This document shows positions 1-10,857 of a DNA stretch of 64,000 nt, piece by piece. The notes under the pieces were generated by a model, which was given only the letters and a program-made list of their open reading frames with translations, ran no database searches and had not been told where the DNA came from. The DNA lies in contig NC_061797.1 in assembly GCF_021462225.1 (NCBI RefSeq), positions 22,715,093 through 22,779,092 on the forward strand, read 5' to 3'. Origin of the DNA: Girardinichthys multiradiatus. Its lineage: Eukaryota > Chordata > Actinopteri > Cyprinodontiformes > Goodeidae. Position 1 is the first letter of the stretch; each line of letters opens with the position of its first letter. Made by a program: the position numbers and the translations under genes.

Positions 1-169
1 GTTTTCATGAGCTGTATGCCACAATCATCCGTATTAAGACAATGAAAGACCTGAAATATTTCAGTTAGTGTGCAATGAATCTAAAATATATGAATGTTAA
101 ATTTTCATCATTACATTATGGAAAATAATGAACTTTATCACAATATGCTAATATTTTGAGAAGGACCTG
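1..169. mobile_element. Right end of a Tc1-like element (family A), cut by window edge
   Basis: This matches the outer terminal inverted repeat of the complete family A copies at 13311-14920, 33980-35589 and 41523-43078. It ends in GGACCTG followed by TA, the Tc1 target dinucleotide. Only the terminal repeat is inside the window; any transposase lies beyond base 1. The insertion abuts a SINE 3' part, so it probably landed in that SINE. Confidence 0.9.
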
Positions 170-171
170 TA

Positions 172-414
172 TGTTCTCCCCGTGCATGCGTGGGTGCTTT
201 CCAGGTACTTCGGCTTCCTCCCACAGTCCAAACACATGACTGTTAGGTTAATTTGTCTCTCTAAATTCTCCTTAGGTGTGTGTGTGCGCATGGTTGTTTG
301 TTTGTCCTGTCTCTCTGTTGCTCTGGCGACCTGTCCAGGGTGTACCCTGCCTCTCGCCCGATGACTGCTGGAGATAGGCACCAGTAGACCCTCGCGACCC
401 CAAAAAGATAAACG
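172..414 (+). repeat. SINE 3' portion
   Basis: The stretch shares its core with the fuller SINE at 29968-30321: the 'tgttctccccgtgcatgcg' block, a 'ctggcgacctgtccagggtg' block and a 'gactgctggagatagg' block in the same order. The tRNA-derived head is missing because the Tc1 end at 1-169 abuts it. It runs into a GATG microsatellite, a common tail for these elements. Confidence 0.8.
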
Positions 415-490
415 GGATGGATGGATGGATAAATGGATGGATGGATTGATGGATGGATGGATTGATGGATGGATGGATTGATGGATGGAT
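415..490. repeat. (GATG)n microsatellite
   Basis: About 19 tandem copies of a GATG/ATTG tetranucleotide at the 3' end of the SINE. Open frames through it are simple-repeat artefacts. Confidence 0.95.
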
Positions 491-1218
491 TATGTTAACC
501 ACTTAAGATCAAAGGATTGAGGTCCAAACTCTGCTTGTGGACATCTTAAGGCAGTTTAGAAAATTATTACATTTAATTCTTTCTCCTGACAGGTTTGTCA
601 ATTGATCCAGAACAAGTCTTCTGCAAACTCACTTATCTGATTGTAGAGACTGAATTTGATTATTTTGCTTTTGTCTACAAATGTTTACAAGGTAAAAAGA
701 TGAGAGATTCAAATTTGGAAATGTGGTCTATCCTCCTGAAAAAAATCAAAAACAATTAAGAGTTCTCACAAGGTGGGTTTACAGGAAGTCAAACTTAGAG
801 ATTTTTTTTTCTGTTATGTACAAGGAACGGTTAAAGTGTTTGATCACCACGGTATACAACATACATACATACGGTTTCTATGAATTTGACCCAAAATTAT
901 TATTGGGGACATACAAAAAATTGATTTGAGTTGAGAGATTACAAAATGTGAAAATTAATTGAAAATATCAAAAATTTAAGGAGAAAAATCATATATTCTA
1001 TATTCTGGTTGTTGCTGTTATTTGCCACAAAACTGAAATTTAACCGCCACTAACGGGCAACGGGAAATGACAGCGTGCTTATCCGACATAGAGAGGGGAA
1101 ACCCCACTCCAACTGTTCAGTTAGTTCAACAGCCAAGGCGATCTGTGAACTGAGCTCTGCTGTTTCGAAAACCCCAGACTAAATTTCAAATTATGCTCAA
1201 TGTTGATAAAGTGACTGG
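491..1218. other. Non-coding stretch, no recognisable feature
   Basis: AT-rich sequence without a supported gene. From about 1030 to 1218 it is more GC-balanced and forms the left flank of the retrovirus insertion. The matching right flank resumes at 10629. Confidence 0.6.
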
Positions 1219-1802
1219 TGTTGAGGTAGGAAAACTTTACTGGCCGTCAGTTAACTCTTACATTACTCCTCACCTCTCCCCGACTCTTTTTATTTGGCAC
1301 CCCAAAGGACAATCCTCAGTCAGAGATCAGTTGTACGTTTCCACAAGTTTATTAAAACCAATCTGAATTCAGAGAGGGGACATCACACTTACACCGGTAC
1401 CTGGAAACGTCTGTGTGCTGTCTCACTGGGGGTGCAGTACACATACACAATCATTCTGTCTGTGGATGTCTCCCCAGCAACAGTATCAAAGAAACAGAGA
1501 TACATTTCATCATTTACTTAAAGAATTGTTTCCCACACGTCTTCAGGAATCTTCAGTGAGAGGAGTACCATGCTTCCCTAATCCACTGCCAGCTTCTCAC
1601 GATACAGACAAAAAACACCTGCAAGCTTTAACCTTGAATAATAAACACTCATAGTGTGACCACATTAGAACCTACTGTTTAAGGATTTTTCTAACTCTCA
1701 AAAGCATAACTAAAAACTCCTAATAATAATCAATCTATAAGCAGCAAATCCCAAATATATCTTAGCTTTAGCTACTAATGAAAAGACATTTATATTTCCA
1801 CA
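1219..1802 (-). repeat. ERV 3' LTR (584 bp)
   Basis: It starts TG, ends CA and is nearly identical to 9874-10624 apart from a 167-bp insertion in the latter and scattered substitutions. On the minus strand this is the downstream LTR, because the polypurine tract precedes it. Confidence 0.95.
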
Positions 1803-1814
1803 ATTCCCCCTTTT
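1803..1814 (-). promoter_or_regulatory. ERV polypurine tract
   Basis: The plus strand reads attcccccttttg directly after the LTR end, so the minus strand has an A/G-rich run immediately upstream of the 3' LTR. That is where plus-strand DNA synthesis primes in retroviruses. Confidence 0.8.
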
Positions 1815-2181
1815 GAAGTCACTTATGTGACTTCACCACTACTTGGAGATGCTAAATAAAAGATTTTAACAATCATTACAACCTGTGGAGCAGAAGGAAA
1901 TGTTTGTCATAATGCTTTTTGACCCTGCCTCCAATGCCACGCCATGTGCCCAGGGACTATTGCCTGTCGGGCCTTTGTAGTCCCAAGGATGCTTACAACC
2001 TTCTAAATCTTGACAGGGAGTCGTGACCCCTCTAACTGGAGGGTGTCGATCCGTGCTTTATTCCATAGTCTGTCCAAATATGCCAATATAATATTCTACC
2101 ATCCTTCTGCGCCCTAGACAGTAATACATATCAGACGCCCTGTAATTTACTCTTACGGGTTAATCTTCGTCCTCCTCCTCG

Positions 2182-3320
2182 TTAGCATCCACACATCACC
2201 ATAATAGCAACAAAAACAGCAATGGAAATAAACAATGACATAATCAACCCTTTCCAGTGTCTAAACATGCCCGTCATCCAGTCTTCTAACGGATTGTCTA
2301 GTCCTGAGTGCTCATGCATAGTGGCTGAAAGTGTTTTAATCCTTCTAAAGCTTTTGAGACGGAACCATCAGGTGCAGTGTTGTTGGGAATAAAAGTGCAA
2401 CACATATCCCCAAACATTGAACAGACGCTCCTTTTTCTGCTAACAACAAATCTAATGCCATTCGGTTTTGCACAGCCATGAGGGAAGTTGGTGCCAATTG
2501 TTCGGACAGGCCTTCTACTGCATCCCTTGTTAAGTTAGCTAGACGTAAAACATTGTAATGGATGTAGTTGATGCGGTCTACGTTTTTATTGGGAGTAACA
2601 GGGAACAAAGCTGTTATAATGGGGATGTTTTCAAAGCCTGCTGAGACTTGATCCGCTAATTTATATTCATTAGGTACGCCTCGAGGAACTCCTATTGCAT
2701 CAATGTAAGTGGGTGAGTCTTTGCTTAAGTCAAAGGTGTTTGCGCTCCGTTTTATGATATGTCTACGCCTTCTCCTGGTTAAAGCTCTGCGTGTGTTGAA
2801 GGAAGATACTTAAGGTCTTTTCCTAACAAGAGGAGAGGTGCCTGCAACCTAACCATGGCACACACTCCAATAGTATTATTTTGGATCCTATCAGAAGGCG
2901 GTGTCCTCCACAATAATAATAAAGTCCTGATCTTGCCCAAGAACCTATCACTGAGCCTGACACAGTGGAGTTGCACCAATCGCGAGGAATTTCCCCAACA
3001 TTCACCTGCGGGGTTTTGGAAGTGAAGTTAAAGCAAGTGTATGTGCCATTTCTCCGTAGAGGGGTAAAAGGGCCAGCCCTGGTTTTGTTGGCAATGGGTG
3101 GAGCGCTGCGTTTTTATACTTTATTGTCTGGATGATTGGAGCATGCTTGGAAAGGCAGTTCACAGAACAATCCGAAAATCAATGTAACAATGAAGAATGC
3201 TAAAACACCTATACCTACCATGACACAACCCTTAAGGGGCATGGGTCCTAGATTTTCACCTCCCATTCTTTTCGAAGGTACCTGCAAAGGAAGATGAGGA
3301 TTAACAATATGGTGAAACAC
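2182..3320 (-). pseudogene. env: ERV envelope (env) remnant
   Basis: Minus-strand remnant of a retroviral envelope gene. A hydrophobic segment about 30-50 residues from the first Met near 3320 fits a signal or leader region. A tryptophan/cysteine-containing surface-like part follows around 2780-3005. Near 2400-2600 lies a transmembrane-subunit ectodomain with a leucine-rich, immunosuppressive-like segment. A CX6CC motif is present at about 2385-2410, but in another reading frame, so a frameshift separates the two. A membrane anchor of about 20 hydrophobic residues precedes a stop at 2182. The whole remnant is only about 380 codons, short for a gamma-type envelope, which suggests surface-domain deletions. 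Several frames are needed to read it, so it is non-functional as it stands. Confidence 0.8.
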
Positions 3321-3560
3321 AAAAGACCTTTTTATTATTATTTTTTTTAAAGTTCAGAATGTTCAGTTCAGTTCTCGGTGGGAGAGCAGCTACGACCACC
3401 AGTGAAAGAGAGGAAAGCTCAATCACATCCGCCTCTTCTGTGTGATGTCCTGGTCTTCACTCACAGGTGTAGACTGACCTGGAGCTAAGTGGTCTCACCA
3501 GGGGATTATTCTGCCCCTATTGGTGGGACCACTGATCTGACGGTGCACCTAAGGTGTAGA
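3321..3560 (-). other. ERV pol-env junction
   Basis: Short interior stretch between the env start and the integrase C-terminus. It includes two similar blocks ('gtgtagactgacct' and 'gtgtagactaacct'), suggesting a small local duplication. No gene is supported. Confidence 0.5.
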
Positions 3561-4200
3561 CTAACCTTTAGGTGTAAATGAACGCTTTCTCACCCTATGG
3601 GATTGTTCTGCCCCTTGAATTGGGTGAGAAAGATCTTCTGGTGTGCTGGTGTTGTCCCTCAGGTTCTGCTGGACCTCTGGCAGTGATCTCTGTGGTGCAT
3701 CTGCTGCTGCACACTGGCTCCAAAGATACCATGTGTCTCCTTTGCCCTTGACCCTCACCGCATGTGAGGTTCTCTCTGTGACCTGGAATGGACCCGTCCA
3801 CCTGGGCTCTGACCACTTCCTTTTGATCACCTTCAGCAGGATCCACTCAGCTTCGGACGTGGTTGGCTGAGGTCCCTCGGTTGGTTTCTCTGGAACCTGT
3901 GTTGAGAACTCTGTAACCAAAATTAAGTTGGTGTCTGAGGTGTCCTGTCAGTCCCCAGCTGCCAGAGAGCGCTTTACCACTCCTCTCAATTCCTTAATCT
4001 CTAACTGAAACCTAATGCTTTAGAACTTAGTTCTATTATTTTATTTACAAAATGAGTTCCATTATCTGACCTTATAATCTGTGGGATACCATATGTGGGG
4101 AAGAAATGTGTAACTAGGTTAATCTATTACCACTAGGCAATATTTCTTCCCCCGTGTTTGCAACAAATTATGCATGATCTGCAAAAATTATTTGCATAGT
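3561..4200 (-). pseudogene. pol: ERV pol remnant: integrase
   Basis: On the minus strand three integrase parts occur in order. At about 4190-4150 is a CxxC-type piece of the N-terminal zinc-binding domain. At about 4110-4060 is a catalytic-core piece with the SDNG signature that contains the second catalytic Asp. At 3920-3561 is the C-terminal DNA-binding domain, rich in W, K and R. Between the zinc and core parts there is an in-frame stop cluster and apparently a deletion of the segment holding the first catalytic Asp. A further frameshift separates the core from the C-terminal open frame of 119 residues. Integrases of this kind join proviral DNA to host DNA; this one cannot. Confidence 0.8.
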
Positions 4201-7200
4201 CAGAAACATTTATAGTGTAGGATTAATGCTTTACCAGATGTAACATATTCCCCCTTTGACACATGGGTCTTCCCAATGTGTCACTGTAGCCGCTGTCCTT
4301 ATTACATTTAAAAATGAGATCACTATTTTTGGTAGTTGCTATTAATTTAAATAGTGCTTTGTATTCAGTTCAAGTAACTAAAGTTTGTTTCAATTAACTC
4401 AAGTTTTTTCTATTTCAGTCCAGTCCAGTAATTCTGTTAAGGTTCATTTCATCTTATGTTAAGTTTGAGTGTAATTCGATCATTTTGAACCTGACTGGAA
4501 AACATCTAAACATCTGTTAAAATCTTTTTGTTTTACCATAGAGAACTGACCTAATATTATTATGGTACTGTTGAGGACTCTAATTTTTACATAACGTGAA
4601 ACAGACATTTATTTCACAAAAACAGAAAGTCAAATACAGACATTTGGCCACATGAAAGTTTAAATACCCTGTTTGTAAAAGAATTGTGAAAAATTGAAGA
4701 TGGGTCTATGAACCTTCCTATGGTTATCAGTATTTTTAATACAGGTAGAACCTTTGCTATCTTTATATGATTTTTCGGAAAAGATTCTGGAAACCTTATT
4801 AAGATATAAATTTGGCAATGATCATCAGAACATCAGACCTTTATTAGCGCTTTTAAGGTCCCTCAAAGATGCATTACAATGAAATCAGTCATTCCCATTC
4901 ACACACATTCACACAATACTTACTTATTTCTCTGTCAGAGTAATTTTATTTGCAAAAATTTGAACATAATTTGACTTCTATTATTCTTAAAATGTACATC
5001 GTTTCCTCATAACCCCTTTTGTTTTCACACGGTCTGTTTTGAACGCTTCAATTTTTTTTTTATTCACCAAGAATCAATAAGGTGGTCTTAGTGGGCTCCA
5101 CCCTAAAGGTGTTATCTGTTGGGTGTCATGTTATCATTGTCAGGTCAGTAAGGTTCATAAGTCAGTCAGAACCTTGGTCATTTGGTCTGTGCACATAATG
5201 TTTCATAGATCCAGCCTATGATTAGTCAGCAAAACTTCCACCTATAGGAGAAAAATGTATTGTCAATAAATGAGCTGCATTTCCTAGGAACACTGTCTTC
5301 CTCCTGGATGAGCATCACCTGTTGAAAAACTTTCATCATTGTTTGTTTCACATATTCACTCAGATCTTTATATTATACCAGTAGGTGAAGTTGTTAGTAT
5401 CTTATGTAGACTGACATATACTGTTGCATTTGGAGAGGATCTCAGATTAAATAAACATAGTTAGAGCTTCAATCCAGGTTAATTTTGTGTCTGCAGACTT
5501 TAGCCAATTTCTCTTTTTTTTTTATACCTAAAGAGCAAGATTCAAAACATTTTCAAAAGGCAGATTGTGGCAGAATGTAGACAAAACTATTTATTGATTG
5601 ACAAAATAACATTCAAGCACACAATCACCATTTCAAAGGCTCTACTTCTAGAGAATCACTAAACTTCTAGGGTCCAGTTTTGGCCCGCGGACCTTGAGCC
5701 CAACACATGCAGGGCAGAGTTACAATCCCCATCTCTCAGCAGAGACAGGCTTCTGCCTTTTGTGCAGAAGTGTTATCTCTGTTCTCAGGCAGCTGCATCT
5801 CCCCGTCAAGTTCGCCTCACAGAGCTGAAAACTAACGTCTCTCAAAGAGGAAAAATAAAAAATGCACACAATCTGAGCCAAATATGGAACCATTTCCCTT
5901 CAAAATGAATCTTTTGCATTTTATCATGGTATTGTTGGTAGTATAACATTTAGCACCCTAAAGAGTTTTTACACCTTACAAAAGTATTCACACTTTCAAA
6001 TGTTTTCGCACCCAAAGACGTTTTTACACTCAAAAAAGTATTAGCACTCAAAAAAGTATTGGCATGTCTGGAACTGTCAGTTAGCTTAATGGCACCAGGG
6101 AAAACTTTCAATCTGATAAATCACCAATGATTCTGTATGCAAAACTAATTCTTCAAACTAGGTTAAACTATTTCATTAACCTTTTTATAGTAAAACATAT
6201 AAATCTAAATGTCATCCTACATCCTTAATTATTATACAAAAAACATGTTTTCAAGGCAACAATCACTACAAGCATTTTGACTCTATTGTCTCTTAAACAT
6301 TGTTAAAACTCAGGAAGGGAAGTACTGAGCGTTACCATGACAGCAAAGGCATGAACCAACCTGGTAGGTGGGCGGAGTCAGGCAGAACCAACCTTTGATT
6401 GGCAGCCTATGGGCGGGACCCACAGTTTCTTCATTCCAACCCATCTTAGTGATCCTTAAACTGCAAAAACTGTTATCATGCACCTACCTCAAAAACAAGC
6501 TGCTTCTTAATTCTCCTGAAAACTCAAAGTTTTAATAAATCTGGGATTTAGAAACATTATTCTAAACATGGATTATTGTCATGCAACAAATAAACAAACC
6601 TTCATTCCAACAAAGAAAGACAAAACATCAAAGACAGACAAATGGCCAAATTTGAAACTTCAAGAACTCAAAGAAATTATTAACAATCTCTTTTCAAAAT
6701 ATGTTTTCTCAGCCATATATTTTAATGCTGTAATTGATCAATTTTGTTATGACAATCTTCAGGATCCTTTTTAAGATGAGTGCACATAGTCCAAAGATAT
6801 CTCAAAATATTTAGAAGCACAGCAACAGTTTTCTCTTAAATTAATCCAAATTTACTGATGCTGAAACCTTTTGCTTATTCTTTGTACTGTAACTCTGTAA
6901 TACTAATAACTACAATTCTGAGAGTTATTGTTATAATTCTCTTTTTGTTTGGCTCAATTTGATTGCAACTGCATTCAAGAATTTCTCTGCTCAGGTTAAA
7001 TGCAAAGAAGTATTTTAAGCCGGCGTTGACATTTTATGGTATACCCAAACAAAACAAAAACTGCAGTGTTTGACTTAATCAGAAATTAAAATAATAAGCT
7101 TGACTCCAAACTGGACTTTTTTCCACATAGTGTTTCAAAGGGAAGACACACATAATTTTCCTTAATTTGGCTATTTAAATTTTGAGAGTTGGGGAGAAAA

Positions 7201-9852
7201 TTATTACTATAACCCCTCTTTAATAATCCAAATGCTGATAAATGCTCCAATATTTTATGATTTAGTAATCTGAAATTACTCTGTGTACCTTTGTACTCCT
7301 AGGTATTCTTTTAATCTTTAAACCTTAAGAAATCAAACAAGGAGACTGGAGTTTGAGCCGACCATCCTCTTTAGTATTGAGAGAGCCTTTATTTGTTTTT
7401 CTTTTCCTAAAATGAACAATGATGTTAACTTTCTGCAGATTGAAGAGAGGAGTGGCTAAATATTCCCAGACCTGTTAGTGTATTATTTCTGCTTGCACAA
7501 TTATCAGATTTAAAAATCACTAGTTCACAGCTCCTAATTTACCTCAGATCATATTTGCTCCTAACCCAGTTCATAATAAGCTTCAGACATCATTATGCTA
7601 AAAAGCCAAAAACAAAAAATACAGATCTGTTTTAAAATAAAGAAAAAGCATGCTTAAAAAATTTGGTACTGTGGTGGGAAATAACTCCACAGTTCTGAAG
7701 GCCTTTTCTATGCAGTCTTTTAGGAAACATGAGATTAGTTTAATTATTGTGTGGTACCACTGTCCAATCAGAATCTCTTACCTTCAAAAATAACCCAATT
7801 ATTTCATTCTCATTTTAAAGGTTTGTCTTGCCAAGGCAAATGTGCAAAACCAATTACTCTCAAAAGTTTAAAATGTTTTAGCTGGTGATATCTTAGAAAA
7901 CAACAAGTGTTTTAATATTTCTGTGCAACACAGGACTGATTAGGAGTCCTTTCCTTCCCCAAAGGGAAAGAAACTGCAGAACCAAGCCTTTCATAGTTTT
8001 TGTCAGGATCTGATATAAGGTACAGTGTAAATCAACACGCTGCATGAATCAGAAGAGGGAAGGAAATACATTAATTTAACCTCTTCCCAGCAGCTGCTGT
8101 GAAAAACAATGAATTTGTACTTTCCATAAGCGTCAGTTAGCACTTGCTAACTGAATTAACTGGAAAGTATCAAATGAGTTAAGTTATCACCCTTTTGAAG
8201 ATACTTTTCTAACCCTAAAATAATATTTTAACCCGCTATATCTGTCAACGTCAGGCCAGCGTGTCACATTAGCAGCGGTTAATAAGCGTTCTTCATTGCA
8301 GAAAATAGGAAAAGATTTTTGCAAATGTGTGTGTGTTTGTACGTTACCCCCATCAGTTTCTAAATCGCTCCAGAGTCAGACTGTCATGGCACACAGTCCT
8401 TTATCAGTCCAAAACAAAAACAACCCAGGCCCTTCAGGTCTGTTGGTGAGACATTCAATCCTTCTTGTCCATTTTTAACTTCTCGAGGAGGGAGAAAGAA
8501 GAAACTTTGCCCCGGCCTGTTTCTCTTCTGCCCGTATAAGATGTGCTTTCAATATAAATCCAGTGTATTGCTCTTCTGGCTCTTGCAAACAGCATGGATC
8601 GTTGTCCATCTCAGTGGGTTTGGGGCCAGACTACTTCTGAGTTTCGTTCTCGTGGAAACTCACACTGTGATTCACAGCAGCAGGCAGACAGGCAGGCTCC
8701 CTCTCTTTCAGGCCGTGCTGAAGAAGCGTCTCTGGTCGAGTAGCCATGGGAAGGGCAGGTTTCTAAAGTCCAGACTCCAAAACGCAGATGTTACACTCAA
8801 ATCCCATACATGTGTGTATGTGTGTGTGTGAGAGAGGCAGATGAGACGTTTAATATAGGTTCAGATTTTGCACACAGAAATATTATCAGTCAGTCAGTCA
8901 GTTGTCCACCATAACATGCACTATACTACTTTCTTTTCCGACTGATCGCAATATTTAAGACAAACGAAACTTCCTGCAGGAAAGTTTTAACTCTTTAACA
9001 CCTTAATCGATGCACTCTGTGCTTTTTAATCTTTTTCTTATGTTTTTTATTTTTCTCATCTCCATCCATCAACTGTTTTACTTGAAACTATTTAAACTAT
9101 TTAACTTATTTACACTCAAACTTCCACTCTGTGAAAAACCAAACTTATCTTCCCAAATTAAAGCATATTTAACACAATCACGCAGAGGGCCTTGAACCCT
9201 TCCACTCAGCGGGACTTTTTCAATCTCTCCTTGTCCGACCACTGTAATGCCAAACCCGGTTTGACACCTAGGAATCAACCCTCCGTTGACTCCCTGGAAT
9301 TCCTTTTACTTAATCTTATTATTACAATTTCACCATTTAAGTATCTCAACTGTCTTCCCTCACCTGCCAGTTCAGGGTCTCGGGGTCCTATCCCTGGCCA
9401 CTTTGAGGTGTCCCAATCCCTCGGGGAGGCTCTTATTAACCCCAGCCTAAATACCCCAGTCCTCGTCAGGACTGAGTTTGGATTGCCAAATCCAGAACTT
9501 ATTTACTTCAACACCGTTACCATTTAAGTATTTTCAGTGAAAAGTATGTTACAGCCTCAACATTCACGTATCTCGGCTAAAATTTATCTTGTCTAAATCA
9601 ACAAATATTTCTACGCAATATATCATTTCTTTACCGTAATCCATTATTTCAACCCACAAATATTTTACCCAAAACTGATCAAGACTGTAAATTTAAGAGA
9701 AACAGATATCTATTCCACAACACCACCTACACTATTAGCAGGCAAAAGGAGAATAAATATAGATCTCTTTACCTTTTGTTTTGGGTCGACCCTGTGGTGT
9801 TGTAGAACGACGTCCGCCTCGTAGTCAATTAATTATCCTTTAGTTAGTGCCA
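4201..9852 (-). other. ERV interior, AT-rich and unreadable
   Basis: This 5.6 kb should hold gag, protease and reverse transcriptase, yet no frame stays open and I recognise no motif from them. Part near 5560-6450 looks regulatory rather than coding: on the minus strand a GC-box and CCAAT-like cluster near 6360-6420 lies upstream of an AATAAA near 5590, so another LTR may be nested there. A short TG-rich run lies at 8810-8832. The 9180-9850 part is the expected leader. Confidence 0.5.
5950..6063. repeat. Short degenerate tandem repeat
   Basis: About five imperfect copies of an 18-20 bp unit of the type 'gcactcaaaaaagtatta', the last two nearly identical. It lies inside the ERV interior. Confidence 0.65.
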
Positions 9853-9871
9853 AATCCGGGTCACGGCACCA
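9853..9871 (-). promoter_or_regulatory. ERV primer-binding site, tRNA-His type
   Basis: On the minus strand, just downstream of the 5' LTR, the sequence reads TGGTGCCGTGACCCGGATT. From knowledge of vertebrate tRNA-His this is the complement of its 3' end with CCA, with one substitution (C for T). Two bases separate it from the LTR end. Confidence 0.8.
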
Positions 9872-9873
9872 AT

Positions 9874-10624
9874 TGTTGAGGTAGGAAAACTTTACTGGCC
9901 GTCAGTTAACTCTTACATTACTCCTCACCTCTCCCCGACTCTTTTTATTTGGCACCCCAAAGGACAATCCTCAGTCAGAGATCAGTTGTACGTTTCCACA
10001 AGTTTATTAAAACCAATCTGAATTCAGAGAGGGGACATCACACTTACACTGGTACCTGGAAACGTCTGTGTGCTGTCTCACTGGGGGTGCGCCACAATAC
10101 ATTTTCAGAATCAGAATCAAAATCAGAAAAGCTTTATTGCCAAGTACGTTTTTGGACATACAAGGAATTTGTTTTGGCATAGTTGGTGCAATACAGTACA
10201 AATTAAACAGTATAAACATATCTACAATATAATATAATATACCCCACGCTGCTATGCAGTACACATACACAATCATTCTGTCTGTGGATGTCTCCCCAGC
10301 AACAGTATCAAAGAAACAGAGATACATTTAATCATTTAATTAAAGAATTGTTTCCCACACGTCTTCAGGAATCTTCAGTGAGAGGAGTACCATGCTTCCG
10401 TAATCCACTGCCAGCTTCTCACGATACAGACAGAAAACACCTGCAAGCTTTAACCTTGAATAATAAACACTCATTGTGTGACCACATTAGAAGCTACTGT
10501 TTAAGGATTTTTCTAACTCTCAAAAGCATAACTAAAAACTCCTAATAATAATCAATCTATAAGCAGCAAATCCCAAATATATCTTAGCTTTAGCTACTAA
10601 TGATAAGGCATTTATATTTCCACA
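9874..10624 (-). repeat. ERV 5' LTR (751 bp, with insertion)
   Basis: Same LTR as 1219-1802 with TG and CA ends, enlarged by exactly 167 bp at 10091-10257. On the minus strand this is the promoter-bearing LTR, followed by the primer site at 9871-9853. Confidence 0.95.
10091..10257. mobile_element. LINE/SINE-like fragment inserted in the 5' LTR
   Basis: It is absent from the other LTR, so it arrived after the provirus formed. It begins near a 'cagaatcagaatcaaaatcag' region followed by 'ctttattgccaagtacg', which I recognise as a common teleost retroposon end. GC flanks both sides. Family assignment is from memory. Confidence 0.7.
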
Positions 10625-10628
10625 CTGG

Positions 10629-10780
10629 TCAGATAACATATTAAGGTCTATTTTCTTGTTTAACACAACTGGAAAATATTTAATTTAGCGACAACGTCAT
10701 GATAGTATAAAAACCTGAAGTTTCTGCCCTTCCCTTCTCTGTTTAGGACCACAGACCACATTACCCATAATTCCTTGATG
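10629..10780. other. Right flank of ERV, no gene
   Basis: Single-copy-looking sequence between the provirus and the minisatellite. It contains a 'gacaacgtcatgat' CRE-like site and a 'gtataaaaac' TATA-like site 10 bp on, which could be a weak promoter or chance. Confidence 0.4.
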
Positions 10781-10857
10781 ACTTTCATTCCATATATTCA
10801 GACTTTCATTCCATATATTCAGACTTTCATTCCATATATTCAGACTTTCATTCCATA
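10781..10857. repeat. Minisatellite, left segment (forward orientation)
   Basis: Nearly four copies of a 21-bp unit with core TTCATTCCATATATTCAG, cut by the Tc1 copy that begins at 10858. The unit is the reverse complement of the array at 12428-13310. Confidence 0.95.

Larger units (their letters stand above)
1219..10624 (-). mobile_element. Endogenous retrovirus, full-length outline, decayed
   Basis: Two LTRs in direct orientation bound 8.07 kb of interior. The first four bases outside each end are CTGG (1215-1218 and 10625-10628), a 4-bp target duplication. Orientation is minus: the polypurine tract lies beside the left LTR and a tRNA-His-type primer site beside the right LTR. Recognisable interior parts, read on the minus strand, are the integrase end of pol (4200-3561) followed by env (3320-2182), the usual retroviral order. 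Gag, protease and reverse transcriptase are not recognisable in the AT-rich middle. Every gene has stops or frameshifts, so it cannot encode virus proteins. The integrase tail and env transmembrane layout look gamma/epsilon-like as known in fish, but a genus call needs reverse transcriptase, which I cannot see. Confidence 0.9.

Noticed and set aside
272..502. Minus-strand frame of HPSI/IHPS repeats
   Set aside because: It is the GATG microsatellite translated.
9192..9527. 111-residue plus-strand open frame in the ERV leader
   Set aside because: Opposite to the provirus orientation, no motif recognised, no ATG context; likely chance in the GC-richer leader.
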